DNA of 64,000 nt from Closterium sp. Naga37s-1 (GCA_947471745.1 CANJKZ010000088.1:434001-498000); one strand, 5' to 3'; positions 21,401 to 32,962 are shown, numbered from the stretch's first letter. Numbers and translations are program-made. Notes: generated by a model not told the origin, from the letters alone.

Positions 21401-22856
21401 CTGCCTGGCTTCCCGCTGCCTGCTCCTCCTCCTCACACTGAGGTGACTGAGTCCCTGATTGAGCGTCGTGAGCCTAAGACTCGTGCCTCGACACCTGTTC
21501 GTGCTCGTCGTGTCACCCGTCCTCGTCCTGCTGCTGTCCCAGGCACTCACTGTATGGCATTTCGTCCTTCCTCTGTTCCACAGCGTGTTGTCTTGCCGTC
21601 TCCTCCGGTGTCATCTCTTCCTGACGTTCCTGACCCTGAGTCCAACCTTGCTCGTATTGCCAGTCCTACTATCACTCGTCTCCTTGCTACTGTCATCACT
21701 GACCCTGACTTTGAGTATACTGCTGCATTTTCCCTAGTCATTGAGCTAGTCGACTTTGCTGCTAGGAGTCGTCTCGACTACGTCGCGAGTCTGGTTACGG
21801 AGTCAAAGTCAGTCTGTCCTCCATCCGTCGGGGGTGAGCTTGCCCTTGGCTGTGACGTCCTTGAGGACAGGCAGTTTGAGCTTGAGTGTCTCGCGGCCGC
21901 TTTACCTCGTTTCACGTCCATGCTGCTTTGCCCTGAGGGAGACCCGGATGCACTTGACATCCCCACCCTGCGCTCTTATGCAGAGGCGATCACAGGTGAG
22001 TAATCCTCTCAGTGGCAGACAACCATGGACGCAGAGATGACTTCTTGGAAGTCCACAGGCACCTACGTCGACGAGTTTCCCCCTCCTGAGGCGAACATAA
22101 TCGATGGCATGTGGATTTTCAGAGTGAAGCGGCCGCCGGGTTCTCCGCCTGCCTTCAAGGCGTGTTACGTTGCTCGAGGCTTCAGTCAGCGACAAGGGGT
22201 CGCCTTTTTCCAGACCTTCTCCCCCACCCCGAAGATGACTACTCTTTGGGTTTTGCTGCATGTTGCAGCACAGCGTGACTACGAGCTGAACTCCCTTGAC
22301 TTCTCCACAGATTTCTTGCAGGCCAGCCTTCACGAGGAGATCTGGCTGTGCCGCCCACCTGGCTTCATTGGGTCGTTTTTTTAGGGTACCCACTGGAGCC
22401 TCCAGCGGCCGGTCTACGGTCTCCGCCAGGCGCCCCACGAGTGGCACGACACACCGAGGACGACACTTGCGGCTCTTGGGTTTGCTACTTCCACTGCTGA
22501 CCCGTCGCTGATCCAGTACTCTGCCGCCGTTCTACATCCTCCTGTACGTCGACGACTTGGTCTTTGCTACTGCCGACACTGAGGCGTTGACCCATGTAAA
22601 GGCGGAGGTGCAGGAGAGACACAGTTGCACTGACCTGGGTGAGCTGTGTAGCTATCTTGGCTTGTAGATCACCCGGGACAGAGCATGGTGCACCATCACA
22701 ATGACTCAATCACACATGGTGCACCAAGTCCTTTAGCGCTTCCGCTTTTGGTTCTCCTCGCCACAGCCCACTCCTCTCTCTACAGGCCACTTGCTCTCAG
22801 CTCCACCTTCGGACGAGTCCGTAGAGCCGAGTGGCCTGTATCCAGAGCTTATGGGC
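18455..22856 (+). pseudogene. E2 gag-pol remnant, 5' part (gag to reverse transcriptase)
   Basis: Gag starts at the ATG near 18455. The protease reads DSGGT instead of DSGAT/S near 19003. The integrase core (MDVWGP, HSDRGGEF) lies in frame 18941-19930 and ends at TAG 19928-19930 (CAG in intact relatives). Further breaks are TAG 20060-20062 in place of Trp, TAA near 20249 in the WQFYH segment and TAA 22001-22003. A Gly/Ala linker spans 20740-21240 inside the 525-codon frame 20426-22003. RT starts at 22025 and breaks at 22384. TAG at 22665 and 22734 both replace CAG. Confidence 0.88.
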
Positions 22857-23655
22857 TGTTGGTGCAACCCTACGGTTTGCATTCGGCTTGTTGTCCGTGC
22901 GCGTGCATGCGTGTGTGCATGGAATGGTATGACGGCATGAAATAATATATATTTCATGCTTACAATAGTGTGTGAATGATGAGGCATGATTTTGAATGTG
23001 TGTGTCGAGTCAATAGCGAGTTATCGCTAGTCGCGTGTCACGTCGTCGTTTGCGTGTCGTGTGCGGTTTTCTATTTTGTCGTGTGTGGAACATTCGGCGT
23101 GTCGCAGGTGTGCGCAGCAGACTTCCAAGAACTCAAGGAAGAATTTATCTTGAAGAACCAGAGCCTTGGTTTCAAGAATCAAGTGATTTCGAAGCTCTCC
23201 AAAAGGGTAAACTTTAAGATAGTGAGAATAGTTGCATTACTTTGTGTAGTGTAACATTTCTCTTGGTGTAGGCCCTTGTGGATGGTAGTTTCGAGACCCT
23301 TCGTGGTTGGGGACAGTGTGGCACTGTTCCACATCACTGTACCTCGGCTCTTGGGGTTTGTAGGAGCTGGGAGTCATTCCCAACTCGTTAACTCTTCCTA
23401 TCTTGTGTTCTAAGACTATAGTGGCTGCCATAGTACCGTTCGTTCAAACCGACGCTGTGTTGTCAATTCTTTATGAAATTGTGCACTCTCAATTGCTTAT
23501 TGTAGGCGACGTAAAAACGCTCCAGATCCAATTTGAATCAAGTCATTTGCAGCTGTGAGCAGAACGCTATCAACGTTTGAAGCCGCTGTGCAGAAATCCG
23601 TCTGTGCTCTCTATCTTTCGTTTTAGGCACATTCAAGCCTATTGTGACTATAACA
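22857..23655 (+). mobile_element. 799-bp solo LTR of an unrelated element
   Basis: Begins TGTTGGTGCAACC and ends CTATAACA (TG...CA with inverted TGTT/AACA ends). It is flanked by the 5-bp duplication TGGGC (22852-22856 and 23656-23660) and sits exactly within an otherwise continuous copia pol sequence of E2. It includes an AT-rich TATATATTT stretch near 22945. No primer site or coding follows, hence solo LTR. Orientation is not certain. Confidence 0.85.
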
Positions 23656-24290
23656 TGGGCTGCCTCATGTACCTGATGACGTGCACACGACCTGAACTCG
23701 CGTACCCTCTTATCATCCTTGCTCGCCTTGTTCCCCCCGGGAGACACAGGAAGGAGCACTGGACAGCTGCGCAGAGGGTACTGCGTTACTTGTGCAGTAC
23801 ATCGGGCATGAGGCTTGTGCTTGGAGAACGGGGTCCAGTGGTACTCACAGGAGACTCCGACGCTTCTTGGGCTGACGACCAGGCGACTCAGCGGTCGTCC
23901 CAGGGTTACTCTTCCAGTCTCGGCTCTGGTTCTGTCTCGTGGAGGTCCACTCGTTCGTCTTCTGTGCTTGGTTCCAGCAGTGAGGCCGAGCCATGGCTGC
24001 ACAGGAGTTACGCTGGCTCACCTACCTGCTGACCGACTCGGGTGAGCGGCCTCGTTCTCCTCCAGTTCTGTACGTTGACAACAAGGCCATGATTGCCTTG
24101 TGTCAGGAGCAGAGACTGGAGCACAGGACGAAGCACATTGCTCTTCGTTACTTTGTTGCTCGGGAGCTGCAGCAGCGTGGTCAGCTGCGCCTTGCTTACG
24201 TGGCCTCCATTGAGCCAACACTGCTGATGTCTTCACCAAGGCCCTTGGGTCTGGTGATCATCAACGTTTCTGCACTGCACTAGGCCTTGT
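23656..24290 (+). pseudogene. E2 RNase H remnant, 3' part
   Basis: Continues the E2 pol from the CLMYLMTCTRP segment. RNase H motifs (SDASWADDQ, YVDNKAMIAL, RTKHIALRYFV) are readable across two frames (23577-24032 and 23993-24283), with a deletion near 23990 removing the EIYA block. Confidence 0.85.
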
Positions 24291-24570
24291 GCCTTCTCTG
24301 CCGCACCTGCTGGTTGCTTGGATTGTCTTGTACTGTGACAAATGTATATATATTGATACCTGCATGCCTGTCCTTGCTAGTTTGTGATCACTGTACTGCT
24401 TGTGCTTTTATGACTCAACATTTGAACTGGCCTTGTGGCCGCTTGCCTGTGCTCAGAATGCGTGGTGGTCTTGAGATCCACCCTGAGTTTTGCTTTGCTT
24501 TGTTCTCTTGCTTAACAGGTCTAGTGACCGTCCGCTGTGTTTGCTATCCCCCACTTTGCCTATGGGGGTG

Positions 24571-24700
24571 TGTTAAATTGTACTTGTTCTCTATAGGCTA
24601 TAGTGGGGCATACCCTAAAGTGTACAACACCTTAGGGTTGGGTAGTACTTGTACTCACTCTTCCTACCTAGTCAATCATTCGTACGTTCCGATTCTAACA
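24571..24700 (+). repeat. 3' LTR of E2
   Basis: 130 bp, TGTTAAATTG to TCTAACA, directly preceded by a hairpin-forming polypurine tract (24549-24570) and followed by the duplication CAAAC. Confidence 0.92.
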
Positions 24701-24705
24701 CAAAC

Positions 24706-25827
24706 ACGTTCTGTTCTGTACGCATCCCTTTCCCGTGTGAACCACGTGACTAATTTCCCCACCAGGGCTAATTTTTGGTTTTGAGCAACCCTTATGATCA
24801 GTGCTGCACCTGTGCAATTTCCTGATTATCAGTGTGACCACTTCGAAAAAATCTTTTGCATCAGGGTAAAGAGTAGGTTTGAAAATTTTACTCAGAGGCA
24901 TCTGTGTCAGATTTTTAAAAACCCTGCTCAATCATTGTTACACTAAAAGCACACAATAAACATCTTAGTCATCATCGGACAAGGCACAAGGGTGTTCCTC
25001 TTGGTCTCTATCGTCTTGTGGCTCGGGCACCTTCTCTTTCCCCTTCCTTTCCAAGGGCACAGCAGGCGCAATTGTTTTTTGGCCAATGGCGGCCCACTTC
25101 GTGCCAACACATGTATTTCCGTGGCGCAAATTCTGGTTTCGACAGTTGGCCAACGGGAATCCCGGGTTACGGGAAAAGGGGGGGGGGGGGTGGGGGGGGG
25201 GGGGTTCTGGTACTCGCTTCAGGGTAAAACTCGAAAAGAAGAACGGTAACCCTGGGGCATCAGTGTGCCTTCAACGTAAACCCTGGCACATCAGGAAAAT
25301 CCCAGCTCCAAATTTTTTTACCCTAAGGCATCAGTGTGACTACCCAAACCCACCCTGATAATCAGTGTATCAGGGTGATTTACACTGATAAAACTAGGCC
25401 TGTTCCCCACCCTTCGCCTCTCTGCTTCCACGGTGGCAGGAACAACACGAACCGGCCAGCGGACCTGCAGACACCTTCATGTGCTAAAGTAAACTTAGGC
25501 CACGGATGAGAAGACTCCGCAAATGCCAGGGAAGGTGACTGGAAAGAAGCAATGCTGAAAACACTGACTTCACAAGGGAAACGGTAGGAATTGAACAAGA
25601 TAAATGACAGTGTGACATTGACTGAAATGGCAAGCCACTCCCGTCTCGAGCCCACCCATCCTATAGCAGCACACACCAGTGGCCTGCCCCCACCCCCTTC
25701 TCCGTTGGTCCAAACTTGCAGTCATAGCGCCATGCCATGTGTACATACACAGGCATGCTCATACATGGAGCAGGCTCATGGGCACACGTGGTGACACATA
25801 CAGTATCGGGTGATGCTAGTTGGTTAG
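24706..25827. other. No firm gene; possible non-autonomous element with ATCAGTGTG repeats
   Basis: The words ATCAGTG(T) and CCCTG recur at both ends of 24790-25385 in both orientations, as subterminal repeats of DNA transposons do. A 62-codon minus-strand frame (24965-25153, ending in three Asp) could be a 3' exon, but it starts at a non-ATG codon and I do not recognise it. A G13-T-G13 run lies at 25178-25204. 25400-25827 shows nothing definite. Confidence 0.3.
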
Positions 25828-26780
25828 CAGGCATGGTAGGCATGGTAGGCATGGTAGGCATGGCAGGCATGGTAGGCATGGCAGGCATGGTAGGCATAGC
25901 AGGCATGGTAGGCATGGTAGGCATGGCAGGCATGGTAGGCATGGCAGACATGGTAGGCATGGTAGGCATGGTAGGCATGGCAGGCATGGTAGGCATGGTA
26001 GGCATGGCAGGCATGGTAGGCATGGTAGGCATGGTAGGCATGGTAGGCATGGTAGGCATGGCAGGCATGGTAGGCATGGAAGGCATGGCAGGCATGGTAG
26101 GCATGGCAGGCATGGTAGGCATGGCAGGCATGGTAGGCATGGTAGGCATGGCAGGCATGGTAGGCATGGCAAGCATGGTAGGCATGGCAGGCATGGTAGG
26201 CATGGCACGCATGGTAGGCATGGTAGGCATGGTAGGCATGGTAGGCATGGCAGGCATGGTAGGCATGGCAGGCACGGTAGGCATGGCAGGCATGGCAGGC
26301 ATGGCAGGCATGGCAGGCATGGCAGGCATGGCAGGCATGGCAGGCATGGCAGGCATGGCAGGCATGGTAGGCATGGCAGGCATGGTAGGCATGGCAGGCA
26401 TGGTAGGCATGGCAGGCATGGTAGGCATGGCAGGCATGGCAGGCATGGTAGGCATGGCAGGCATGGCAGGCATGGCAGGAATGGCAGGCATGGCAGGCAT
26501 GGTAGGCATGGCAGGCATGGTAGGCATGGCAGGCATGGTAGGCATTGCAGGCATGGTAGGCATGGCAGGCATGGTAGGCATGGCAGGCATGGTAGGCATG
26601 GTAGGCATGGTAGGCATGGTAGGCATGGTAGGCATGGTAGACATGGCAGGCATGGTAGGCATGGTAGGCATGGTAGGCATGGTAGGCATGGTAGGTATGG
26701 TAGACATGGCGGGCATGGTAGGCATGGTTGGCATGGTAGGCATGGCAGGCATGGTAGGCATGGTAGGCATGGTAGGCACG
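25828..26780. repeat. 9-bp tandem array (GGCATGGYA)n
   Basis: About 105 units of GGCATGGTA or GGCATGGCA, with few single-base variants. With a period of nine all six frames stay open for 340-430 codons (Met-Val-Gly, His-Gly-Arg, Cys-Leu-Pro types), so none of these ORFs is evidence of a gene. Confidence 0.95.
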
Positions 26781-26789
26781 GGGTAGGAG

Positions 26790-27880
26790 AGGTGGCTGAT
26801 GGGATGATGCACGGGTGGATGGGCGAGTGTGTGCTGCCCATGCATGGGGTGGCAGCGCTGCGAGGTGCACATGCAGAGGAATATTGACTACGGACATGGA
26901 AATGGGAAGCTGGCTAGATAAATGACAATGACCTGTTGCACAACATTCCCCATCCACCCTGTCCTCCGTCCTCCGTCCTCCCTCTCCCTCTCCATACCCT
27001 TTCAGTTCAGACACTCCACCATTCCTTGAGTGGGAATATGGCTGTGGAAGTATGGCATATGAGAGCATGGCAATGGGATGACCACAATGTAACAGCAACA
27101 ATGGGAGCACCACACAGGGAATTGGGGATGCAAGAGAGGAAACGGACTATGGGGGAATGAGAATGGGAAGATGATGATCAGGAGAGGTAACAGTAGAGAG
27201 ATCGCTATGACAAAATGACTGACCATTGAAATGGGTAGATGGCAATGAGAGCATGGCTGTGTGATGATGAGATGAGTTCATGAGAGCGAGGGAACGAGCA
27301 TGGCACATGACAGTGGGATTATGACCATGCGATGGGAGGATGCCCTCGCTGGAAACTAGCAAGCAATCAATCGGAAATCTGGCAAGACAAATGACAACAA
27401 AGCACTAATCGAACACATGGTGATGGTGCCAAGCCAAGTAACCGGCAGATGCCTATGAGAATTTTCTGGCCAGAAACAAAGAGAATGAGATGGAAAATGG
27501 CAATGGCAAGCTGACTGAAGGAACTAAATATGGAAAATGATAATGGCAAGCTGACTGAAGAGGGAAAGCCAACATTGAGAAACAGGCAGGACCATGGTAA
27601 GTTGACTGGACTGGACAAACAGATAGTGGATAGAAGTTTCCTGGAAAATGGTGATGGAAAAGGAAACATGGTTATGAAAAGATTGAATGACATGTGAAGA
27701 GATTGGCTTCACAGTTGAAATTGCAAATACAGAAATGGCAAGCTGATTGGAGAAAAGGACAATGTGAATTATGAATGAGAACATTTCGTGATTGATAGTG
27801 ACGGGATGCAGAGCAGAAAATGGTAATGGGAAGTGATAAAAAAATGAGAATGGAAAGCGAGATGTAAAGCATGGAGTTTC
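26790..27880. repeat. Purine-rich degenerate repeats
   Basis: Loose repeats built on GGAAAATGGCAATGGGAAG and CTGACTG words, without supportable coding. Similar stretches lie at 14109-14860 and 45500-48200, each on the 3' side of a DHxFW-family or similar locus. Confidence 0.6.
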
Positions 27881-27954
27881 TCCCCCTGCAATGGTGCCAT
27901 GGCATGTGTCCTCCCCGGCACCACAGCACCAATGCGATTGGGAAGAACTCATTA

Positions 27955-28720
27955 CATCTCACACTCCCATCACCCCATCCCATCTCACACTCCCATCACC
28001 TCATCCCATCTCACACTCTCATCACCTCACCCATCTCACATTCCCATCACCTCATCCCATCTCACACTCCCATCACCACATCCCATCTCACACTCCCATC
28101 ACCTCATCCCATCTCACACTCCCATCCCCTCACCCATCTCACACTCCCATCACCCTCATCCCATCTCACACTCCCATCACCTCATCCCATCTCACACTCC
28201 CATAACCTCATCCCATCTCACACTCCCATCACCTCATCCCATCTCACACTCCCATCACCTCATCCCATCTCACACTCCCATCACCTCACCCATCTCACAC
28301 TCCCATCACCTCATCCCATCTCACACTCCCATCACCTCACCCATCTCACACTCCCATCACCTCATCCCATCTTACACTCCCATCACCTCACCCATCTCAC
28401 ACTCCCATCACCCTCATCCCATCTCACACTCCCATCACCTCACCCATCTCACACTCCCATCACCTCATCCCATCTCACACTCCCATCACCTCACCCATCT
28501 CACACTCTCATCACCTTACCCATCTCACACTCCCATCACCTCACCCACGTCACACTCCCATCACCACATCCCATCTCACACTCCCATCACCTCATCCCAT
28601 CTCACACTCCTATCACCTCATCCCATCTCACACTCCCATCACCTCATCCCATCTCACACTCCCATCACCTCATCCCATCTCACACTCCCATCACCCCATC
28701 CCATCTCACACTCCCATCAA
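27955..28720. repeat. 26-bp satellite, long array
   Basis: About 30 units of CCCATCTCACACTCCCATCA plus CCTCAT, with some 24- and 25-bp variants. Same family as 5770-5950. ORFs of up to 287 codons overlap it on the + strand but are repeat artefacts. Confidence 0.93.
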
Positions 28721-29100
28721 GCTGGTGGCACTGACCATGGTTTTCCGTTATAACTCATCATGATTGTTCAATTATGGAAAAGTTTGTGTATATCTTGCTC
28801 AGACAGTAAGGGTCCCATCTGAGCATGTAACATGGCCAGCATACCTCATGAATCTCTATTTCACACTCATTCCGCCATTCTGTGATCTCAATTCAATGAA
28901 ATCCATACTAGAGGATGAAAAGATGATGCATTTATATAAACTACTACAACAGGCAGAACTACCAAGTCTAAAGTGGCATCCATACCATTCCGTTCTCTCC
29001 ATCCACCATTCATTCCCATCATTCCCACAACATCCTGCTAGGCAGGATGGGAAAAAGGGGGTGAACCCCTACCACCATCATTCCACATCACCGCCACCAG
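28721..29100. other. 3' side of gene C with conserved hairpin
   Basis: No gene seen. A perfect eight-pair hairpin at 29031-29049 matches the one beside gene A with a compensatory base-pair change. A TTGTAGTAGTTTATATAAATGCA-like stretch (minus, about 28927-28949) resembles the A/B 3' signal more weakly. Confidence 0.4.
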
Positions 29101-29107
29101 CTTTACC

Positions 29108-29929
29108 TCAGTTGCCACTGTGCCACATATTCAAGGCTACACTTGACCAAGCTCTACTCACCCACTTCCTCATCCGCCCCATCCCTCTAGGCTTCACGAT
29201 TGATGCCTTATTTGCTGTTGTCCCTTCCACATTTACCTTTGCCGCATCATGCTTTTCAGATTTTGGCATATGCTTTGTCCTTGTATCACAGTTGTTGGCA
29301 GTAAGTGCAGCGGTAGCAGCATCAACAGGGACAACAACAGCTGAAGCCTTTCTCAGGTTGGACAGCCCAACCTTTTTTTCTGAGGTCTGGCATTTGCTGG
29401 AGCCTTTTTTCACTGAATATTTTGTGCTGGCTTTTACAGCAGGAGTTTGCAAAGATGCGCAGCTCGTGCTGTTTGCACAGCTGGAGCTGAAGGTGCAGAC
29501 CATCACGCTCCTGCTGCTCTTGTTAGCATCATTCTTACTGGCAGCAGTTTTTTGAACCATAATCCAAGGCGATTTCTTGCCTGTGGAAGCGAGAAACTAG
29601 TCCTTTGACAGGAAGGACACGTTTCCGTCATTGCTGCTGATGCTTTCGGTGTTTATGTACCTCTGACGGAATTTCAGCAAGTCTAATTCGCTCATATACG
29701 AGAATTCGTCCTCCAAAACCTCGGAGATTCGTGCCTTTTTCGCACTTGGAGCAGCAGCAGGCGTGGATCGCTTGCGTGCTGCATCGCTCCAGCTGGGAGA
29801 GGCTGAAGCGGAGGCAGCAGGAAGGTAGTGGCTTTTCAGTCCTGCTGGAACGGATCCGTGGTCCTCTTCCCAGTAGAAGAGGTCATCAGAGTCAGCCTTG
29901 CTGCAGGCAGCGAGGGTTTTCACGGCCAT
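29108..29929 (-). CDS. Gene C: Lys/Ala/Ser-rich nuclear-type protein, interrupted by TAG
   Basis: Not recognised. An ATG frame at 29929 runs 110 codons to TAG (29597-29599), and the same frame then stays open to 29108. The first part has an acidic, aromatic stretch (DDLFYWEEDHGS) and a basic cluster that looks like a bipartite nuclear signal (RKRS... KKAR), then EFSYMSELDLLKFRQRY. The second part is rich in Lys, Ser and Ala. I tested a small intron across the TAG: a donor AG/GTACAT and acceptor CCACAG/G exist, but the join breaks frame. So either TAG is a disabling change, or the protein ends there. It shares the 3' hairpin with loci A and B and may be a distant paralogue. Confidence 0.45.
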
Positions 29930-30410
29930 CAGCAGTTAGGTACAACGAAGACTTGGAGGCTTGAGGAAGGGGGTAGCAACGAGCTGTGTGAGTATAGAAC
30001 GATGTGATTCAACTGACATGAAATGTGTAACAACCACGACCCTTATAACAACGGGCGACCATGTGTTAAATATAAATCCTCCTTGTCAATATATATAAAA
30101 TCAAGATACAAGGCTTCCAAGATTCAACTAATCCCACCAAGGGATAACACAGCCTTGATAATATCCTTGAAACTTGAGATGAGAAAGAGAGCTTGAAGAA
30201 AGTTGATGAAGCTTTAGCAAGTAGGTAGGTAGCTTCTTGTAGAGCTTGTCCTTGAAGTAAACACAATTCTAGTTGTGCAGGAGAGTTTGTTAGGAGAACC
30301 AAAAAGACTTAGAGAAATCCCATTTCCAAATTGGTATGTTGGAGTTGGAAAGTGAGGAATGAGCTTCAAAGCTTCAACTCCTTCCACAATACACCTTGGG
30401 CCTCTTCCTA
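29930..30410. other. Upstream DNA of gene C; nothing else recognised
   Basis: AT-rich with an ATATATATAAAA stretch near 30095. No supportable gene. It ends where copia RNase H sequence begins near 30411. Confidence 0.35.
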
Positions 30411-31153
30411 ACCATGGCTGCCATGGCTGCTCAGGAGCTACGCTGGCTCACCTACTTGCTGACCGACTTGAGAGAGCAGCCTCGTTCGCCTTCCAGTCCT
30501 GTACGTAGACAACAAGGCCATGATAGCCTTGTGTCAGGAGCACAGACTGGAGCACAGAACGAAGCACATCGCTCTGCCATACTTCCTTGCTCGAGAGTTG
30601 CAGCAGCGTGGTCAGCTTCGTCTAGCGTACGTGGCCACTTGGGCCAACACTTCTGATGTCTTCACCAAGGCACTTCCGCCTGGTGACCATCAGCGCTTTG
30701 TTACTGTGTTAGGCCTTGTGCCTACTTTGCCTCACTTACTTACTGCCTGACTCTGCCTGTACTGTGATCTGTCTATATACCTGCATGCTTGCACTTGTTA
30801 GGGTATGATCATTGTATTGTTTGTTCTCTTTATATAACTCTGCATGTGAACTGGCCTTGTGGCCCTTTACTTGTGCTCGGACTGTGTGGTGACTTTGTGA
30901 TCCACCCTGAGCTTGCTTTGCTTTGCTTCTTCTCTTGACTGGTCTTGTGACCATTACTTGTTCTGGCTATCCCCCACTTCGCCTATGGGGGTGTGTCAAA
31001 CATATATGCTTAGTTATATCTAGGCTTAGTTTATGTGTTTACAGTTGTCTAGGCTATAGTGGGTTTAGCCTTAGGGGGTACAGTTTTCTCTCGACATTCT
31101 ACTTGTACCCCTCGTCACTTCCTAGTAAATCATTCTCGCCTATTATTCTCACA
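30411..31153 (+). mobile_element. 3' remnant of copia E6 (RNase H, 3' UTR, LTR)
   Basis: Starts inside RNase H (AMAAQELRWLTYLL), with a one-base shift near 30495 splitting frames 30396-30656 and 30520-30750. The second frame reaches the normal C-terminus (TSDVFTKALPPGDHQ..LPHLL). A typical 3' UTR, a PPT hairpin (30967-30993) and a 160-bp LTR (30994-31153, TGTCAAAC...TCTCACA) follow. The 5' part is absent. Confidence 0.85.
30994..31153 (+). repeat. 3' LTR of E6 (160 bp)
   Basis: TG...CA ends, preceded by the PPT hairpin. The downstream neighbour is the Gly/Ala linker of another copia copy (E5). Confidence 0.8.
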
Positions 31154-32962
31154 GGAGGTACAGGAGCTGTTGGTGCTGTAGGTGTTGGAGCTGCTGGTGC
31201 TGGAGGTGTTGGAGGTGCTGGAGGTGCTGGAGGTGCTGGAGGTACTGCTGGTGCTGGAGGTACTAGAGGTGCTACTAGTGCTGCAGGTACTGGAGCTGCT
31301 AGTCCTACTGGTCCTAGAGGTGCTGGAGGTGCTGGAGGTACTACTGGTGCTGGAGGTGCTGGAGCTGCTGGTGCTGGAGGTGCTGGAGCTGATGCTGGTG
31401 CTGGAGTTGCTTGAGCTACCCCTGTTGGAGGTAATGGAGGTCTTGCTGGTACTGGAGGTACTAGACCTGCTGGTGCGCTTCGCCACCTTCTTGGTCTTCC
31501 ACTAGCTCCTACTGAGTTCCCAGTCGCTGGTACTACTCCTCAGTTACTGTTCCCACAGCTCTTGCCTCACTCCCCACTGCCTGCTCCTGCTCCTTACATT
31601 GCTGTGACAGAGTCCCTGAGTGAGCGTCGAGAGCCTGAGACTCGTGCTTCCACTCCTGAGTGTCGAGAGCCTGACACTCGTGCTTCCACTCCTGAGCATC
31701 GAGAGCCTGAGACTAGAGCTTCTGTTCGTGCTCTTGTTCCTTGTGTTCGTCGTTCTCATGCTCCGGCTGTCCCATGCACTCACGATATGACACTCCATCC
31801 TTCCTCTGTTCCACAGCGCGTTGTCCTGCCGTCACCTCCTGCGTCTTCTCTTCCTGCTGTTGCTGACCCTCCGTCTGACCTTACTCGTGCGTCCAGTCCG
31901 ACTGTTACTCACTTTCTTGCTACAGTTGTGATGGACCCTACGCTCTTGTCTCCTGTTGCGTCTGCCTTAGTCACTGAGCTAGTTGACTTTGCTACTGTGT
32001 ACCGCCTAGACTACCTTGCGAGTCTCGTTTCTGACCCTGACCCTACCTGTCCTCCATCCATTGGGGGTGAGGTTGCCCTTGGCTGTGACGTTCTAGAGGA
32101 CAGGCAGGAGGAGCTGGAGTCTCTTGCGGCCGTTGCATCTCATCTCGCGACCATGCTGGAGACCCGGATGCACCTGATATCCCCACCCCGCGCTCTTACA
32201 GAAAAGCGATCTCGGGTGAGTACTCCTCTCAGTGGCAGACAGCCACGGGTGCAGAGATGGCTTCTTGGAAGTCCACAGGCACCTACGTCGACGAGGGTCC
32301 CCCACCTGGGGCGAAGATCGTCAGTGGCATGTGGATTTTCAAGGTGAAGCGGCCGCCGGGTCCTCTGCCTGCCTTCAAGGTGCATTACGTTGCTCGAGGC
32401 TTCAGGCAGCGTGAGGGGGTTGACTTCTTTCAGACCTTCTCCCCTACCCCTAAGATGACCACTCTTCGGGTATTGCTACATGTTGCAGCTCAGCGTGACT
32501 ATGAGCTGCACTCCCTCGACTTCTCCACAGCTTTCTTGCAGGGTAGCCTTCACGAGGCCATCTGGCTGCGCCGCCCACCTGGCTTCACTGGGTCGTTTCC
32601 TGAGCGTACCCAGTGGAGCCTATGGCGACCAGTTTATGGCATGCGTCAGGAACCTCATGAGTGGCACGACACAATGAGGACGACACTTGCGCCTCTTGGG
32701 TTTGCTCCTTCGACTGCTGACCCGTCGCTGTTTCTGCACACCGACACTACCCTGCCGCCGTTCTACGTTCTCGTGTACATCGATGACTTGGTTTTTGCTA
32801 CTGCTGACACGGAGGCGCTGGCCCTAGTGAAGGCGGAGCTGTAGGAGAGACACACATGCACTGACCTGGGTGAGCTGCGGAGCTATCTTGGCTTGCAGAT
32901 CACCCGGGACAGTGCACGGCGCACCATCACCCTAACTCAATCACACATGGTGCACCAAGTCC
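31154..32962 (+). pseudogene. E5 pol remnant, left part (Gly/Ala linker to reverse transcriptase)
   Basis: Begins in the Gly/Ala linker (31154-31420). A frame at 31562-32347 covers the pre-RT region, and RT follows at 32257-32844 (FKVKRPPG, FSTAFLQGS, YIDDLVF with Ile in place of Val). A TAG at 32842-32844 replaces CAG in the ELQ-K/E-RHTC segment. The sequence stops at 32962, where E4 inserted, and continues at 40994. Confidence 0.85.

Larger units (their letters stand above)
17718..24700 (+). mobile_element. Ty1/copia retrotransposon E2, old full-length copy
   Basis: Bounded by 130-bp LTRs (17718-17847 and 24571-24700) and a 5-bp target duplication CAAAC (17713-17717 and 24701-24705). The LTRs differ at about 13 of 130 positions, so the insertion is old. 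The interior has primer site, tandem-repeat leader, and gag-pol broken by many stops and frameshifts. A 799-bp solo LTR splits the pol region (22857-23655). Confidence 0.95.

Noticed and set aside
20424..21446. 340-codon Leu/Val-rich frame
   Set aside because: Shadow of the E2 Gly/Ala linker, which lies in the overlapping 525-codon frame.
25661..27113. Six overlapping ORFs of 340-430 codons
   Set aside because: All are translations of the 9-bp array in different frames; no frame is special.
27871..28753. Ser/His/Pro ORFs of up to 287 codons
   Set aside because: Translations of the 26-bp satellite.
29570..29670. Intron removing the TAG in gene C
   Set aside because: The only good donor (AG/GTACAT) and acceptor (CCACAG) pair is out of frame with the downstream part.
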